Shown here in pieces: positions 23,385-34,492 of a stretch of DNA of 64,000 bases (its first letter is position 1; every line of letters starts with the position of its first letter). The position numbers and the translations under genes were made by a program. Location: positions 24,404,178 to 24,468,177 of the forward strand of contig NC_031497.1 in the NCBI RefSeq assembly GCF_000237925.1, written 5' to 3'. This DNA comes from Schistosoma mansoni (taxonomy: Eukaryota > Platyhelminthes > Trematoda > Strigeidida > Schistosomatidae). The notes beneath the pieces are model-generated. The model had not been told where the DNA came from. It made no database searches and worked only from the letters and a program-made list of their open reading frames with translations.

Positions 23385-23590
23385 TTCTTTTTGATGAAGT
23401 TTTGTTCTCTGAGCTGGATAGATTGGTCTTGGAGCTTTCATCATCCTTCTGAACACGGCATCATCAGCACAAACTTCAGGTAGAAGTGAAGTGTTTGAAT
23501 TTCTCCACACGTGATTCACAGATTGTCCTGTGCACCTCAATATCAAAATCATCCACCTGAGCTACAAATCTTCTCCATCATCTTTTTTCT
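23385..23590. repeat. Unassigned dispersed repeat (family E)
   Basis: The reverse complement of 23385-23495 matches 44645-44720: GAAGTTTGTGCTGATGATG, then CAGCTCAGAGAACAAAA. A second shared piece, GCTACAAATCTTCTCC (about 23562), occurs here in plus orientation, as it does at 44759. The clade is unknown; it could be a LINE 3' end. Confidence 0.6.
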
Positions 23591-23907
23591 TCTTCCTTGT
23601 TATCTTTTTCTATGTTCCTTACTTTTTATAATAAGCATTAAAAGAAAATCTAACTAACAATCACCATCTTTATCATCATCATCATCATAATAAATAAATA
23701 AATAAAAATTAGTGGACAAAATATGAACCAGTAGAAAAGTATAAAAAAAAATATTGAAAGTAAAAAAAAGAGACAATTATTGTTAATTTTTTTCTTAAAA
23801 AAAGAGGGGGGGGGAGGAAATGTTCACACTACAAGGTGGAACAGAAAAAAAAATCGAAGATCATTTTCAATTGTTATATGACATTTTTTTTGTTTTATTC
23901 TAATCCA
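23591..23907. other. Spacer with homopolymers
   Basis: AT-rich with ATC/TAA repeats, A runs and a G9 run near 23810. No gene is seen. Confidence 0.55.
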
Positions 23908-24043
23908 TGAAGTTGAGCAACCGTTCATCATTGTCTCCAGTGAGTGGATATCTCACAATAGACCTGGTTGAACTCCACTGGTCATTACTTCTTACTAGAA
24001 CTCCATGAAATATCTCTTGAAGTCAGTCAGTAGTGAGCATATG
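23908..24043 (-). repeat. Family B SINE, 5' body fragment
   Basis: The reverse complement of the body upstream of the A box, ending in AGTGAGCATATGAT. In the intact arrangement (compare 37046-37500) this would continue into the leader. Here about 390 bp of other DNA lies between the body and the leader at 24437. Confidence 0.75.
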
Positions 24044-24135
24044 ATTGGCGGCCTGTTTAAACATCTGGACTACCTGTTCCTGTCATCTAGATATTTCAAC
24101 AAGTTTTCTAATTTCGTTTGTTTTAATACATCGTT

Positions 24136-24417
24136 ATGCCTATTAATCGCACAACCTATTTAGATGCATTTGTGAAAAGTGTAAGACCTTTCGCTGTAAA
24201 GGTTACAGAAGGCCTAATCAGAGATATCGTGGTTGCTGGCAATATGCAGCGAGAAGAATGTACATTATCCAGATATCGATTGACTGGGCTGCTAAGTTCG
24301 AACTGGCGATCACTCAATATTTATCGTCAGGAAGGACGAAGAAGTAAGAAACGGAAACTTGTTGAAGTACTTTGTGCTGAGAATTCTATATTGTACCAAA
24401 AATATAATATCGAATAA
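24136..24417 (+). CDS. Unknown 93-residue ORF, multi-copy sequence
   Basis: The frame runs from an ATG to a stop followed at once by AATAAA (TCGAATAAAGC), a good poly(A) signal position. The protein is basic and has no signal peptide or membrane segment. Notable segments are VKSVRPFAVKVTEG, SSNWRSLNIYRQEGRRSKK and KLVEVLCAENSILYQKY. A related but diverged C-terminal piece, KKLVEIPRAENSTLYQ, is found on the minus strand at 37540-37620. The ORF sits between two pieces of one reverse-oriented family B SINE. It may be a retrocopy of a small host gene or part of an unknown repeat. I do not recognise the family. Confidence 0.4.
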   Translation: MPINRTTYLDAFVKSVRPFAVKVTEGLIRDIVVAGNMQREECTLSRYRLTGLLSSNWRSLNIYRQEGRRSKKRKLVEVLCAENSILYQKYNIE

Positions 24418-24436
24418 AGCTAATAATACTAATTAT

Positions 24437-24525
24437 TATTATTATCAGAAGAGGTTTTGTGGAGATTTCAGTAATTTTATAGTTGAAATCATGAGTCAAT
24501 TGAAGCTAGACCACCATAAATCAGC
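24437..24525 (-). repeat. Family B SINE, leader/3' end fragment
   Basis: Reverse orientation leader TATCAGAAGAGGTTTTGTGG through AATTGAAGCTAGACCACCAT, then broken off. Probably the other half of the copy at 23908-24043. Confidence 0.8.
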
Positions 24526-24875
24526 ATTACCAGGGTAGGTTAAGGGTAAGAACAAATTGTTTATTATCAGCAGTGGTCATCACATTATTTTTGTGTACTT
24601 TATTTATTTATTCTTTCTTTGTTACGACTTACCTTTAACTTATCTAGTTGACCTTTGAATTTTCATATAAGCATGTCTTAACAAGTATATTATGTGTAGT
24701 CAGCTTGTTCGAAATGTATTGCGCTAATATATTACATAATTCTGATAAACTTTGTCTTCTCATTGCATAATCGGAACTTCCATTAAGGCATATTTCTGAT
24801 ATACTTCTTTTAATTCTCTAGTAAGAAGCTGTGATCTATGAAGTTGAACAAAGACAGAAGTTCACTTAGTATTAC
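24526..24875. other. Spacer, no gene seen
   Basis: AT-rich, nothing recognised. Confidence 0.5.
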
Positions 24876-25466
24876 TTGTTTGAATCTTCCCATCGATGTT
24901 TAGGGCTGTAACTGGTCAGTGAATTTAAACTTCACCCAATTGCACAAGCAAGTGGCTACCAGGATTCAGTAGCTGAGTGAATAATACGATGGTGTCTGAA
25001 GCGAATGGTACTAGGTTCGAGTTTCACAGTGAACATCAACACCCGGATGGTATGCAGGATGCGTGTTTTGTCGTATTTGGGACTGATCAGCTGAATGTAC
25101 CTGCATCTGAGTGTTGATGTTCACTGTGGAACTCCAACCCAGTACCGTTCGCCTGAAACACCATAGCGTTATACACTCAGATACTGAGTCCTGATAGCCA
25201 CCTACTTGTGCAATGGAGTGAAGTTTAAATTCACTTGGTATCGTCTACTTGAATCTACCCATTGATATTTAGGATTACAATTGATCAGTCTCCTATTGAC
25301 ATATGTGCATACTGTGCCTATTGCCTCGATATTGCCTCAATTCACGAGTCTCAGAGTGAACATCAATCCTGAGATGCAGGTACATCCAGCTGACGAATCC
25401 CAAGTAGGACGAAACGCGCCTCCTGGATTCGACTGCTAGCCACTATCCATCTTTGCTTACAATGAC
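24876..25466. repeat. Sm-alpha-like retroposons, inverted cluster
   Basis: At least three pieces lie back to back. A forward head (24925-25040) has an A box and a changed B box. A reverse unit (25050-25350) includes ribozyme remains, B box and tail. A forward ribozyme (25380-25425) runs into GCTAGCCACTATCCATCTTT. In the last ribozyme the core has CTGACGAA and the cleavage triplet reads CTC, so it is probably inactive. Confidence 0.8.
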
Positions 25467-25844
25467 AGAATTAATGTATTTACCAACCAATCTAGTCACA
25501 ATATACCATAAATTCACTGAAATTTGAACTGTTGAATTTTAACTTGATGAATGGATGATATAGTGGTCGCTATAGGATCTGATAGTTTTGTGGTCAATGC
25601 CGTATCAATTTTTGATTAGAATTCTAGAACCTGATAGTTGTAATTTCAAGAAAAAAGTAAATTGCTTACTGATTTAAATGCTTGACTGGTGATATTTTCG
25701 TAGTAAACTGACATCGAGTCATCAAAACCCAATAAATAAAAGAATGTTATTTTGTATTAATTTACATTTCTCTAATTATACACGTTCTCAAAATCTGAAA
25801 CATGATCAGAATGAAAACTTGTAGACCTGAAAGTAAGCAAACTG
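25467..25844. other. Spacer, no gene seen
   Basis: AT-rich, nothing recognised. Confidence 0.5.
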
Positions 25845-26078
25845 TGATTGGTTGAAGTTAGATATTAACACCGTTGGATCGTGGCCGGCTCAGTGGTCTA
25901 GTGGTTAAGCACTCGCGCGCGAGAATGATAGGTCCTGGATTCAAATCTCGCGAGGTGGGATCGTGGATGCGCACTGCTGAGGAGTCCTACAATAGGATGA
26001 AAAGTTCGTCCAGTACTTCCATGTTTTCCATGGTGGTCAAGCTTCAATCGATTCATGATTTCAACTATATAAAACTGT
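25845..26078 (+). repeat. Family B SINE, single forward unit
   Basis: A clean forward copy without an inverted leader: GGTTGAAGTTAGA, A box GTGGTCTAGTGGTTAAGCA, B box (one change), ribozyme region and tail. The ribozyme core CTGAGGAG is kept but stem III is altered. Confidence 0.85.
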
Positions 26079-26261
26079 GAATAATGGAAAAACATTTTTT
26101 AATATAAAGTAAACCGTATTATAATTTTAATTGTGAGCTATTATATCTCACTGTTGACTTATTTAGTTTCTCAAATAATATCTTATTATTAGAACTTCCA
26201 TAAATCTATGCAGAAATTATTCACTATTAAGCAATAAATTATTATTCCAAGAAGGTGACTG

Positions 26262-26521
26262 TCAGGACTCAGTAGCTAAGCGGATAACGTGATGGCGTTT
26301 GAAGCAAACGGTACTGGGTTCGAGTCCCTGAGTGAATATCAACTCTGAGATGCAGGTATACCCAGCTGACGAGTCCCGAATAGAACGAAACACGCGTCCT
26401 CGATTCCACTGCTAACCAGTATCCATCTTTCCTTATAAAGCTTGTGACTTCAGGCATTATCGAGATAGTTCGCACAGGATGCACATATGCCAACAAGAGA
26501 CTGATCATTTGCAGTCCTAAG
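26262..26521 (+). repeat. Sm-alpha-like retroposon, forward unit
   Basis: A box (CAGTAGCTAAGCGGATAAC), B box GGTTCGAGTCC, the ribozyme (about 26359-26404) and the full tail to GCAGTCCTAAG. The ribozyme keeps CTGACGAG, GAAAC and the GTC site. Stems I and II each have a mismatch. Confidence 0.85.
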
Positions 26522-26759
26522 CTAAATGTTTTAGCAAAATATTGATTATCCTAAATTTAGACTAAACAATTATTCAGTGCTTCTTGATTTTCAATGAATC
26601 TACAACTGATTTCTACTTATTCTTGATTAAAATTCTCTTTAAATTATACAAAAATATTACAACAAACCATTTCATCTAGTTACAATTGATCTGATAAGTT
26701 AAAATGAACACTTCTTTTCTTTTCGTTCTTATTACATGGTATTAAATGTGATTTGGGAT

Positions 26760-27602
26760 AGAGGAGATAGCTAGAATGCAGCTGGATGATCTAGATTTTG
26801 CAGATTATCTAGCTTTTCTATCGCTCATGCAACAACAAATGCAGGAGAAGACGACCAGTGTAGCAGCAGCCTCAGCAGCAGTAGGTCTCAATATAAACAA
26901 AGAGAAAAGCAAGACTCTCCGATACAATACAATATGCACCAATCAAATTACACTTGACGGAGGAATTTTGGAGGATGTAAAAGACTTTACATATCTGGTC
27001 AGCATCACTGATGAACAAGGTGGATCTGATGTAGATGTGAAGGCTCGAATCGGTAAAGCTAGAGCAGCATACCTACAACTGAAGGAAATCTGGAACTCAA
27101 AACAACTGTCAACCAACAGCAAAGTCAGAATTTCCAATACAAATGTCAAGACAGTTCTACTGTATGGAGCGGAAACTTGGAGAACTACGAAGACCATCAT
27201 CCAGAAGATACAAGTGTTTATTAACAGTTTATTAACAATCTACGCAAGATACTTCGGATCCGTTGGCCAGACACTATCAGCAACATTCTTCTGTGGGAGA
27301 CAATAAGCCAGATTCCATCCAGTGGAGGAAGAAATCAGGAAGAAGCTCTGGAAGTGGATAGGACACACATTGAGGAAATCACCCAACTGCTTCACAAGAC
27401 AAGCCCTCACATGGAATCCTGAAGGCCAAAGGAGGAATGGAGGGCGAAATAACGCCTTAGACCGAGAAACGGAGACAGATATGAGAATAATGAACAACAA
27501 GTGGATAGAACTAGAAAGGAAGCTTCAGAACAGAGTGGGTTGTAGAATGTTGTTCGGCAGCCTATGTTCCATTGTGAGTAACAGGCGTAAACAAGTAAGT
27601 AA
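26760..27602 (+). mobile_element. RTE-clade LINE (SR2-like), 5'-truncated, subfamily 1
   Basis: Starts in MQLDDLDFADY (FADD box with the second Asp replaced by Tyr). It continues through SVAAASAAVGLNINKEKSK, SITDEQGGSDVDVKARIGK, VLLYGAETWRTTK and [13 protein letters not shown] to SIVSNRRK and an AAGTAAGTAAA tail. The reading frame is broken near the middle. It is a dead fragment lacking the endonuclease and most of the polymerase. Confidence 0.9.
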
Positions 27603-27854
27603 ACGAGATCAGTATTAAAGATATATCTATTTGATTAGATAACAAATATACATAAATTATCTCACTTTTATTTATGTAATTCTCTTCTATAATCTAATAT
27701 AATCACAATTAATAATCATAACCATCATGATCATATATAACAAACAGGTTGTTTACATTGTCATTATATATGTAGTTTAATTTATCTACATTCTAGCGCG
27801 ATACATTAAGTTTTCGAAAGGTTTGTACCTTCTTCACCCTAATCATCCACTCCC

Positions 27855-27856
<2 letters not shown>
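27603..27856. other. Spacer, no gene seen
   Basis: AT-rich, nothing recognised. Confidence 0.5.
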
Positions 27857-27920
<64 letters not shown>

Positions 27921-27921
27921 G
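27857..27921. repeat. (TA)n-(GA)n compound microsatellite
   Basis: About 36 bp of TA passing directly into about 28 bp of GA. Confidence 0.95.
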
Positions 27922-28002
27922 GCACTCCTCACAGGATGCACATAAACCAACGAGAGACTGACCAATTACAGACCTAAGAAGATACAAGCAAACAACACTA
28001 AG

Positions 28003-28005
<3 letters not shown>
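27922..28005 (+). repeat. Sm-alpha-like retroposon, tail fragment
   Basis: Tail motifs GGATGCACATAAACCAACGA and AACAACACTAAGTGAA. The 3' end runs straight into a TA microsatellite. Confidence 0.8.

Positions 28006-28058
<53 letters not shown>
28006..28058. repeat. (TA)n microsatellite
   Basis: About 53 bp of TA directly following the Sm-alpha tail. Confidence 0.95.
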
Positions 28059-28059
<1 letters not shown>

Positions 28060-28311
28060 TCAATTGTTATCTTTTAAAAAGATATAATAAAACTAATCAG
28101 TAGTATTAAAAGTAGCTACAATAAAATTAACCGAGAAAAGAGACATTCTATCACTGTTATTAGTTGTTGCAAACAAGTAAACAGGATTTGATATTGTATG
28201 GGTATTGCATGTGTAAAATAACTATCTGTTTTCGTTTAATTGTTTAAAAGGAGTCTATTCAATTTCAGGTTCGTTTGTTTTGATGTATGTAGGATCTATG
28301 AATTAGTTGTT

Positions 28312-28378
28312 GTAGAGATATCAACTTACTGAAGACAATTGGTGAACGGTTGCTCAAACTTTATGGATTAGTTATCAA
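28312..28378 (+). repeat. Family B SINE, 5' body fragment
   Basis: GAGATATCAACTTACTGAAG to GGTTGCTCAAACTTTATGG matches the body before the A box, for example 3700-3760. Confidence 0.65.
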
Positions 28379-28478
28379 AAGATCAATCTGAAATAAATTT
28401 TAATTTTTTTGTTTTTTTTAAAAAAAAAAAGAATTTGATTCTCATTCTGATTGTAATGCCAAACAATAATAGTAGTCA

Positions 28479-28638
28479 TGGAAAGATGGATGATAACTTA
28501 CAGTGGAATTCAGGTTGTACGTATCGTTCTACTTGAGACTAGTCATCAATCCATTCAGGATCTGCATATACCGAAATAGACTGATCAGTTATAGTCATAA
28601 ACATTAATCAGAAGATTTAAACAACTAACAGATTTGAA
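28479..28638. repeat. Sm-alpha-like retroposon, old rearranged fragment
   Basis: Diverged ribozyme region in reverse orientation followed by a forward tail (GACTGATCAGTTATAGTC). Confidence 0.6.
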
Positions 28639-28659
28639 TGAAAAAGTAATAATAATATC

Positions 28660-28797
28660 AGAAGGGGGTTTTGGGGAGATTTTAGTAATTTTATATAGTT
28701 GAAATCATGAGTCAGTTGAAGCTAGACCACCATGGAAAATCTGGAAGCACTGGACGGCCGTTTCGTCCTACTGTGGAATTCCTCAGCAGTGCGCATA
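28660..28797 (-). repeat. Family B SINE, 3' half
   Basis: Reverse copy from TATCAGAAGGGGGTTTTGG to the ribozyme, stopping at CAGCAGTGCGCA. The minus-strand ribozyme is almost intact, with one change after the CTGAGGA core. Confidence 0.8.
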
Positions 28798-29089
28798 ATA
28801 ATAGTTATGTATTTATTCACCAATTACAAACCAACTTGAACCATACAAGAACAACAAGAAATGCAGAATAAAATGAATTCATTCTAATTCAAAACTACTT
28901 ATTGGCTACAAAAAAAGCTTTAAATTACAAAATGCCATGGTAGAGGAAGATATATAACGCTTTTCTACGATATACATAGGTCAGGTTGAATATGTTTTGT
29001 CTCAGCTACATCTGTAAGGCTTCAGAAAATTGTCATTCGTTATTTTTCAATTGTTTCAAATGCTTTAGAGAAATCTACATTATTTTTTG
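28798..29089. other. Spacer, no gene seen
   Basis: AT-rich, nothing recognised. Confidence 0.5.
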
Positions 29090-29412
29090 ATATAGTTGAG
29101 ATCATAAGTCAATTGGAGCTAGACCAACATAGAAAACATGACAGCATTGCACTGGTTGAAGTTAGATTTTGAATACCGTTGGATGCCGGCTCAGTGGTCT
29201 ACAAATTAAGCGCTCGCGCTCGAAACTGATAGGTCCTGGGTTCGAATCTCGCAAGGCGGGATCGTGGATGCGCACTGCTTAGGAGTCCCATAATAGGACG
29301 AAACGGCCATCCAGTGCTTCCAGCTTTTTCATGGTGATCTAGCTTCAATTGACTCATGATCTCAACTATATAAAAAAGTTTCTAAAATCTCCACAAAATC
29401 CCTTTCCGATAA
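29090..29412 (+). repeat. Family B SINE with a short inverted leader
   Basis: A reverse leader of about 70 bp is followed by a forward unit with A box, perfect B box (GGTTCGAATCT), ribozyme region and the complete tail. The ribozyme has a core change. Confidence 0.8.
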
Positions 29413-30093
29413 ATCTACATTATGTTTACTACCTATTAAGTGCCTGTACTTGTGAAAACTTTACTATCTTTTAAACATTTGTTTCTAGAAACATCCTCAG
29501 AAAACAAAGTGCAAATCATTTTCAAAGTTTTTTTTTGTATAAACACTTATATATATATATCCGTAAATACAACTGAAGGTGACATCACAAAGCGTATTAA
29601 TTTATTTTCAAATGTTTCAATAGCTCTATAACTTTGAACTGTTTGCAGTTTATAAAGAACCCTAAAAGTACTATTAATTCATTTTGTAAATTCTGTTATT
29701 CGTTATCCTTACATTTATTACATAGTTTGAAATAATGCTCAAGATATTGTACATTGATATTTTGTACAGAGTTTACACTCATCAAGAAAGTAAGTCTTCA
29801 ATTTTAATACAGTTTAAGGTACTTTAAGAAATTGAAATTCGTACCACCTAGTATTGCCGTAAATATATTACCATTGTTCTTTTTACAGAGTAGTAATCAA
29901 TTTAGCATTATATCCTTTCCCTGGTGATAATTTATTTTCGTAGATTAAGTTACACTGTAGTTATTAGAAAAGCGAAATGAACATCATGGCGCATATTTTT
30001 ACATTTAGAAGTTAAAAGAAATCAAAAGAAAACGCTCCAAATAAGTTTTAAACTAATTAGCACTCATTTAACAATTGTATTAGTCTTACTGCT
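29413..30093. other. Spacer, no gene seen
   Basis: AT-rich; a 63-codon plus frame at 29440-29631 has no motif. Confidence 0.5.
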
Positions 30094-30427
30094 AATAGTT
30101 GAAAGCGTAAGTTAATTGAAGCTAGACCACCATGGAAAACCTGGAAACACTGGACGGCCGTTTCGTTCTATTATGGGACTCCTCAGCAGTGCGCATCTAC
30201 GAACCCGGTCTCGCGAGATTCGAACCCAGGACCTACCAGTCTCGAGCTGAAGCCCTTAACCGATAGACCACTGAGCTGGCATCCAACGGTGTTCATGTTT
30301 AACTTCCATAATAGGACGAAACGGCCGTCAAGCAGTGCTTCCAGGTTTTCCATGGTGGTGTAGCTTCAATTGACTCACGCTTTCAACTATGAAAAATACT
30401 AAATATCCACAAAACCCCTTCTGATAA
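30094..30427. repeat. Family B SINE, foldback dimer
   Basis: A reverse unit (with B and A boxes, to 30297) is joined to the forward ribozyme and tail. Stem I of the forward ribozyme has a 3-nt insertion also seen at 39417-39637, so the two copies may share a source. Confidence 0.8.
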
Positions 30428-30793
30428 TTACTGCTATTAGTCCTTAATTCATTTGGTTAAATTAGATTGATGAAATCTGTAGGGACGTTACTGATAAACC
30501 AAACTGAAACCTTAATCAACATTAACAACTAATATAACACTACTGATCACGATTCGGTGACCAGTTATTGAGAACATCTCAGATCCATATACCCAATGTT
30601 TTTAATAGTTTATTAATGATGTGACTAGTGCTGTTTGATAAAGATTAAAATCCCTGACCTATCTTACTGATGAATAACTACCCATTCGAAAATTTAATTC
30701 AGAGCTTTATATCAACTGTATATATTTGATGAAATCAAAATCTTTTAAATTTTTTTCTGCTATGTGATCACTGTGGCTGTATTGTCATAGGAC
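30428..30793. other. Spacer, no gene seen
   Basis: AT-rich, nothing recognised. Confidence 0.5.
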
Positions 30794-32442
30794 GTACGTA
30801 CTTACTTATGCCTTTTACCCCTCACGGAAGAGCATAGGCCGCACACCAGCATTTTACATCCAATCCTGTTCCGAGCAATCCTTTCCAGTTGCTATCCATC
30901 CTTTTCACATCTGCTTCTATTTCCCGGCGTAATGTGTTCTTTGGCCTTCCTCTTTCTCGATTTCCTTCACAATTCCGAGTTAGGGATTGCCTCGTGATGC
31001 AGTTTGATGATTTCCTCAATCTATGTCAAATCCACTTCCAATGTCTCTTCAGCTGGAATCTGGTTTGTCCTCTCCCAAAAAGGCTGTTGCTGATTGCATC
31101 CGGCCAGTGAATGTTGAGTATTACGCGTAGACAACTATTATTAAATACGTGTACCTTCTTTGAGATGGTTGAAGTAGATCTCCACGTTTCAGCTCCATAA
31201 AGTAGAACTGTTTTGACATTCGTAATGAAGATTCTCACTTTGAAATTAGTTGACAGTTGTTTTGAGTCCCATATGTTCTTCAATTGTAGGAATGTGGTCC
31301 TTGCTCTGCCAATCCTCGCCTTTACATCTGCATCAGGTCCTCCTTCTTCATCAATGATGCTTCACAGGTACGTGAATGTTTCCAAATCTTCCAGAGTTTC
31401 GCCACCAAGTGTGATTGGCTTGGCGTCCTCCATGTTGTATTTGAGAATCTTGCTTTTTCCTTCATGTATGTTGAAGTCTATTGATGCAGAGGCTACTGCT
31501 ACACTGGCCGTTTTGACCTGTGTTTGTTAGTGTGTATAGGATAGAAGGGTCATGTTTTGGGTGAAGTTCAAATCGTTTAGTTGATTCCGATCTGTCCAAT
31601 GTATTCCGTGCTTCCCTCAGATGTCGAGGCCTTCATAATCTAGTCAATCACCAGAAGAAAGAGTAAGGAGGAGAGTAGACAGCCTTATCTGACTCCGGTT
31701 CCCACTTGGAATGTGTCTGTCAGCTGTCTTCCATGCACCAATTTGAAGTGTAATCCATCGTACGAAATCCGTATGATATCGACGATTTTCTTGGACACAC
31801 CATTGTGTCGAAGAAGGTTCCATAAGGTTCTTCTATCCACGCTGTTGAACATCCACATCATAGTCAAGGAAGTTGATGTATAGTGACGAGTTCCATTCAA
31901 TTGATTGTTCAACAATGATCCGTAGTGTCGTGATTTGGTCTGTACACTACCGATCCTTACCGATGTGATGCCTCTGTAGTTTTCACTTCTCCTCAGATCT
32001 CCTTTGTTTGGTATCTTGATGAGGTGTCTTTCCTTCCAGTCTGTTTGTCTGTCAGCACTTGTTCTTCCTCTCAAAGCTTCCTGAATAGAACATGGAGTAT
32101 TTTCGCACTTAGTGTTATGTCTGACATAAGTGCTTCAGTTGGTATATTATCAGATCCTTGTGTTTTCATACTCTTGATCTGTCTGATGGCCATCTTGACT
32201 TCTTCGATCGTTGGTGGAGTGACATCTATGGGAAGGTTTGTGTGTGCTGCTTCATCCTGAGCCGTCATAATTCTTCCTCCAACTCTCAGGGTATAGTTTA
32301 AATGGTCTAAGTTATTTTTTCTGGTTAGTGTTGTTTTAGCGAGTTAGTTTTCTACAGGATGGGGTCGCTAAGCCCATGCCCAACCCTCCTCCTTTACCCG
32401 GGCATGGGACCGGCAGTAACTCTAAAAGAGCTACAGGCGGAG
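30794..32442 (-). mobile_element. RTE-clade LINE, subfamily 2, with a 5'-UTR-like start
   Basis: The longest RTE copy here. Minus-strand pieces are EEVKMAIRQIKSMKTQGSDN (start of the reverse transcriptase domain), HLIKIPNKGDLRRSENYRGI, FNSVDRRTLWNLLRHNGV, AETWRSTSTI and the C-terminus with the subfamily-2 3' end. Frame breaks are present. The first ~160 bp (about 32285-32442) hold a GC-rich segment with GTTACTGCCGGTCCCATGC that looks like an RTE 5' UTR. The endonuclease expected between it and the polymerase is absent, so the element is probably internally deleted. Confidence 0.85.
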
Positions 32443-33020
32443 TTATCTGGTTCTTACTACTTACTACTACTTACGCCTGTTACTCCCAATGGAGCATAGG
32501 CCGCCGACCAGCTTTCTCCAACCCACTCTGTCCTGGGCCTTCTTTTCTAGTTTTATCCAGTTTTTGTTCATTCTTCTCATGTCTGTCTCTATTTCTCGAC
32601 GTAATGTGTTCTTTGGTCTTCCTCTTCTCATTTGACCTTCAGGATTCCACGTGAGGGCTTGTCTTGTGACGCAATTAGGTGATTTCCTCAAGGTGTGCCC
32701 AATCCACTTCCAGAGCTTCTTCCTGATTTCTTCCTCCGCTGGAATCTGGCTTATTGTCTCCCACAGAAGAATGTTGCTGATAGTGTCTGGCCATCTGATC
32801 CGAAGTATCTTGCGTAGACAGCTGTTAATAAACACTTGTATCTTCTGGATAATGGCTTTCGTAGTTCTCCACGTCTCCGTCCCATACAGTAGAACTGTTT
32901 TGACATTTGTATTGGAAATTCTGACTTTGCTGTTGGTTGACAATTGTTTTGAGCTCCAGATGTTTTTCAGTTGTAGGTATGCTGCTCTTGCTTTGCCGAA
33001 TTCATTTTATCTGGTTCTTA
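32443..33020 (-). mobile_element. RTE-clade LINE insertion with 14-bp target duplication
   Basis: The body 32457-33006 is flanked by a perfect 14-bp repeat, TTATCTGGTTCTTA (32443-32456 and 33007-33020). It encodes the last ~158 residues of the subfamily-1 protein in one open frame (32467-32943), from [17 protein letters not shown] sequence through [13 protein letters not shown] to SIGSNRRK. Near identity to 7711-8260 shows recent activity. It landed at the 5' edge of the RTE copy at 30794-32442. Confidence 0.9.
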
Positions 33021-33090
33021 AAAGATGCTAAATAAATACACGCATATAAATACAAAGTGAAAGAGATAATATAACCAGCTACAATGACTA

Positions 33091-33130
<40 letters not shown>

Positions 33131-33920
33131 GCTTATCAGTAATTCAGCATCAGCATTCGATCAAAGTTTAACAGTATTTAACATTCATACAAGTGATATT
33201 CTGATAAGTAAAACTTAGTACCATTACTCACTTACACAAATTACATTTATTCATATTTGCAAACCATTCCTAATCATGATTATATATATATGGCTATATA
33301 CATATATACACGTATAATAGTATCTATTCACAATCCTATCATCTAATCATCATCATCATCCCTATTAACCAACAACTATACACACATCTATATATATTTT
33401 GTATCTTTCACAAAGAAGTCTAAACTAAGACTGACGAGAAAACTATTTCATCAAGATAAAAGTTAGAGGTTAGATAGATTGGCTTTTTTTCCTAAAAAGA
33501 AAGACAACAACAGTCATCACCGCCTCAAATTATATGAATAATATATATATTTGATAAATGAAACAGTATGAATGAGCTAGTGAATGAATGAATAAATGAT
33601 AAAGTTTATGGTTAGTAGATAGTTAGTTTGCGATGGTATCAATCTGATAAGTTAAAACTGATGGCGTCAAAATTTTACAACTTGATAAATAAACACGATA
33701 GGTACTACAATTTTTTTAGGATTTATTCTGTTAAGTGTTTTTCTTTGTTGGTATGACTATTTCTCTGGGATTATCAACTAGTCAGTTAGTTAGTCAGTCA
33801 GTCAGAGAGTTTAACTAATAATGATGCATATCATTAAGATTATTTAGGGCAAGAAAAAATATATACTTTATTTGTGATTCTGATCTATGTGTTATTGTAC
33901 TTGTGTTATACCCACGCAAT

Positions 33921-33946
33921 ACTACTACTACTACTACTACTACTAC

Positions 33947-33980
<34 letters not shown>
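33921..33980. repeat. (ACT)9(AGT)11 perfect palindrome
   Basis: Nine ACT units are followed without a break by eleven AGT units. The central 54 bp are a perfect inverted repeat with no loop and could extrude as a cruciform or fold as an RNA hairpin. Confidence 0.95.
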
Positions 33981-33981
<1 letters not shown>

Positions 33982-34435
33982 ATATACTATGATAGCTCAT
34001 AATCTGTTAAACAAGAAAAGGTGGAAGTGAGATAATAAAGAATGATATGCGAATTGTAAAAAAATAAAAACGAAGCGAGAACTGCATATGAACGATCATT
34101 ACTAGATTGTTATTATTACCATTTTACATAATCACAATTATACATTGTGGAAAGATTTATCAATAGATAGACAGCCGCCATTAAAAGTTTTAGTCCTAGA
34201 TTACAATGTTTGTTAGTTGTATATTTAAAACAGAAATGATGATCATGATGATGTTCATGATCAACATTAATCACAGTAATAATAATAATCATAATCATAA
34301 ATCAGGATGGTAACAAGAAAACAAAAATACACAGACAGATACACATATATATATGTATTGTGTTGTACAACGAATAGATAGATATGATCTATTGAGTGTT
34401 ATGTTACACTTTTGTAAGAGTTGGGTATGTACACA

Positions 34436-34436
<1 letters not shown>

Positions 34437-34490
<54 letters not shown>
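34437..34490. repeat. (AT)n microsatellite
   Basis: About 54 bp of uninterrupted AT. Confidence 0.95.
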
Positions 34491-34492
<2 letters not shown>

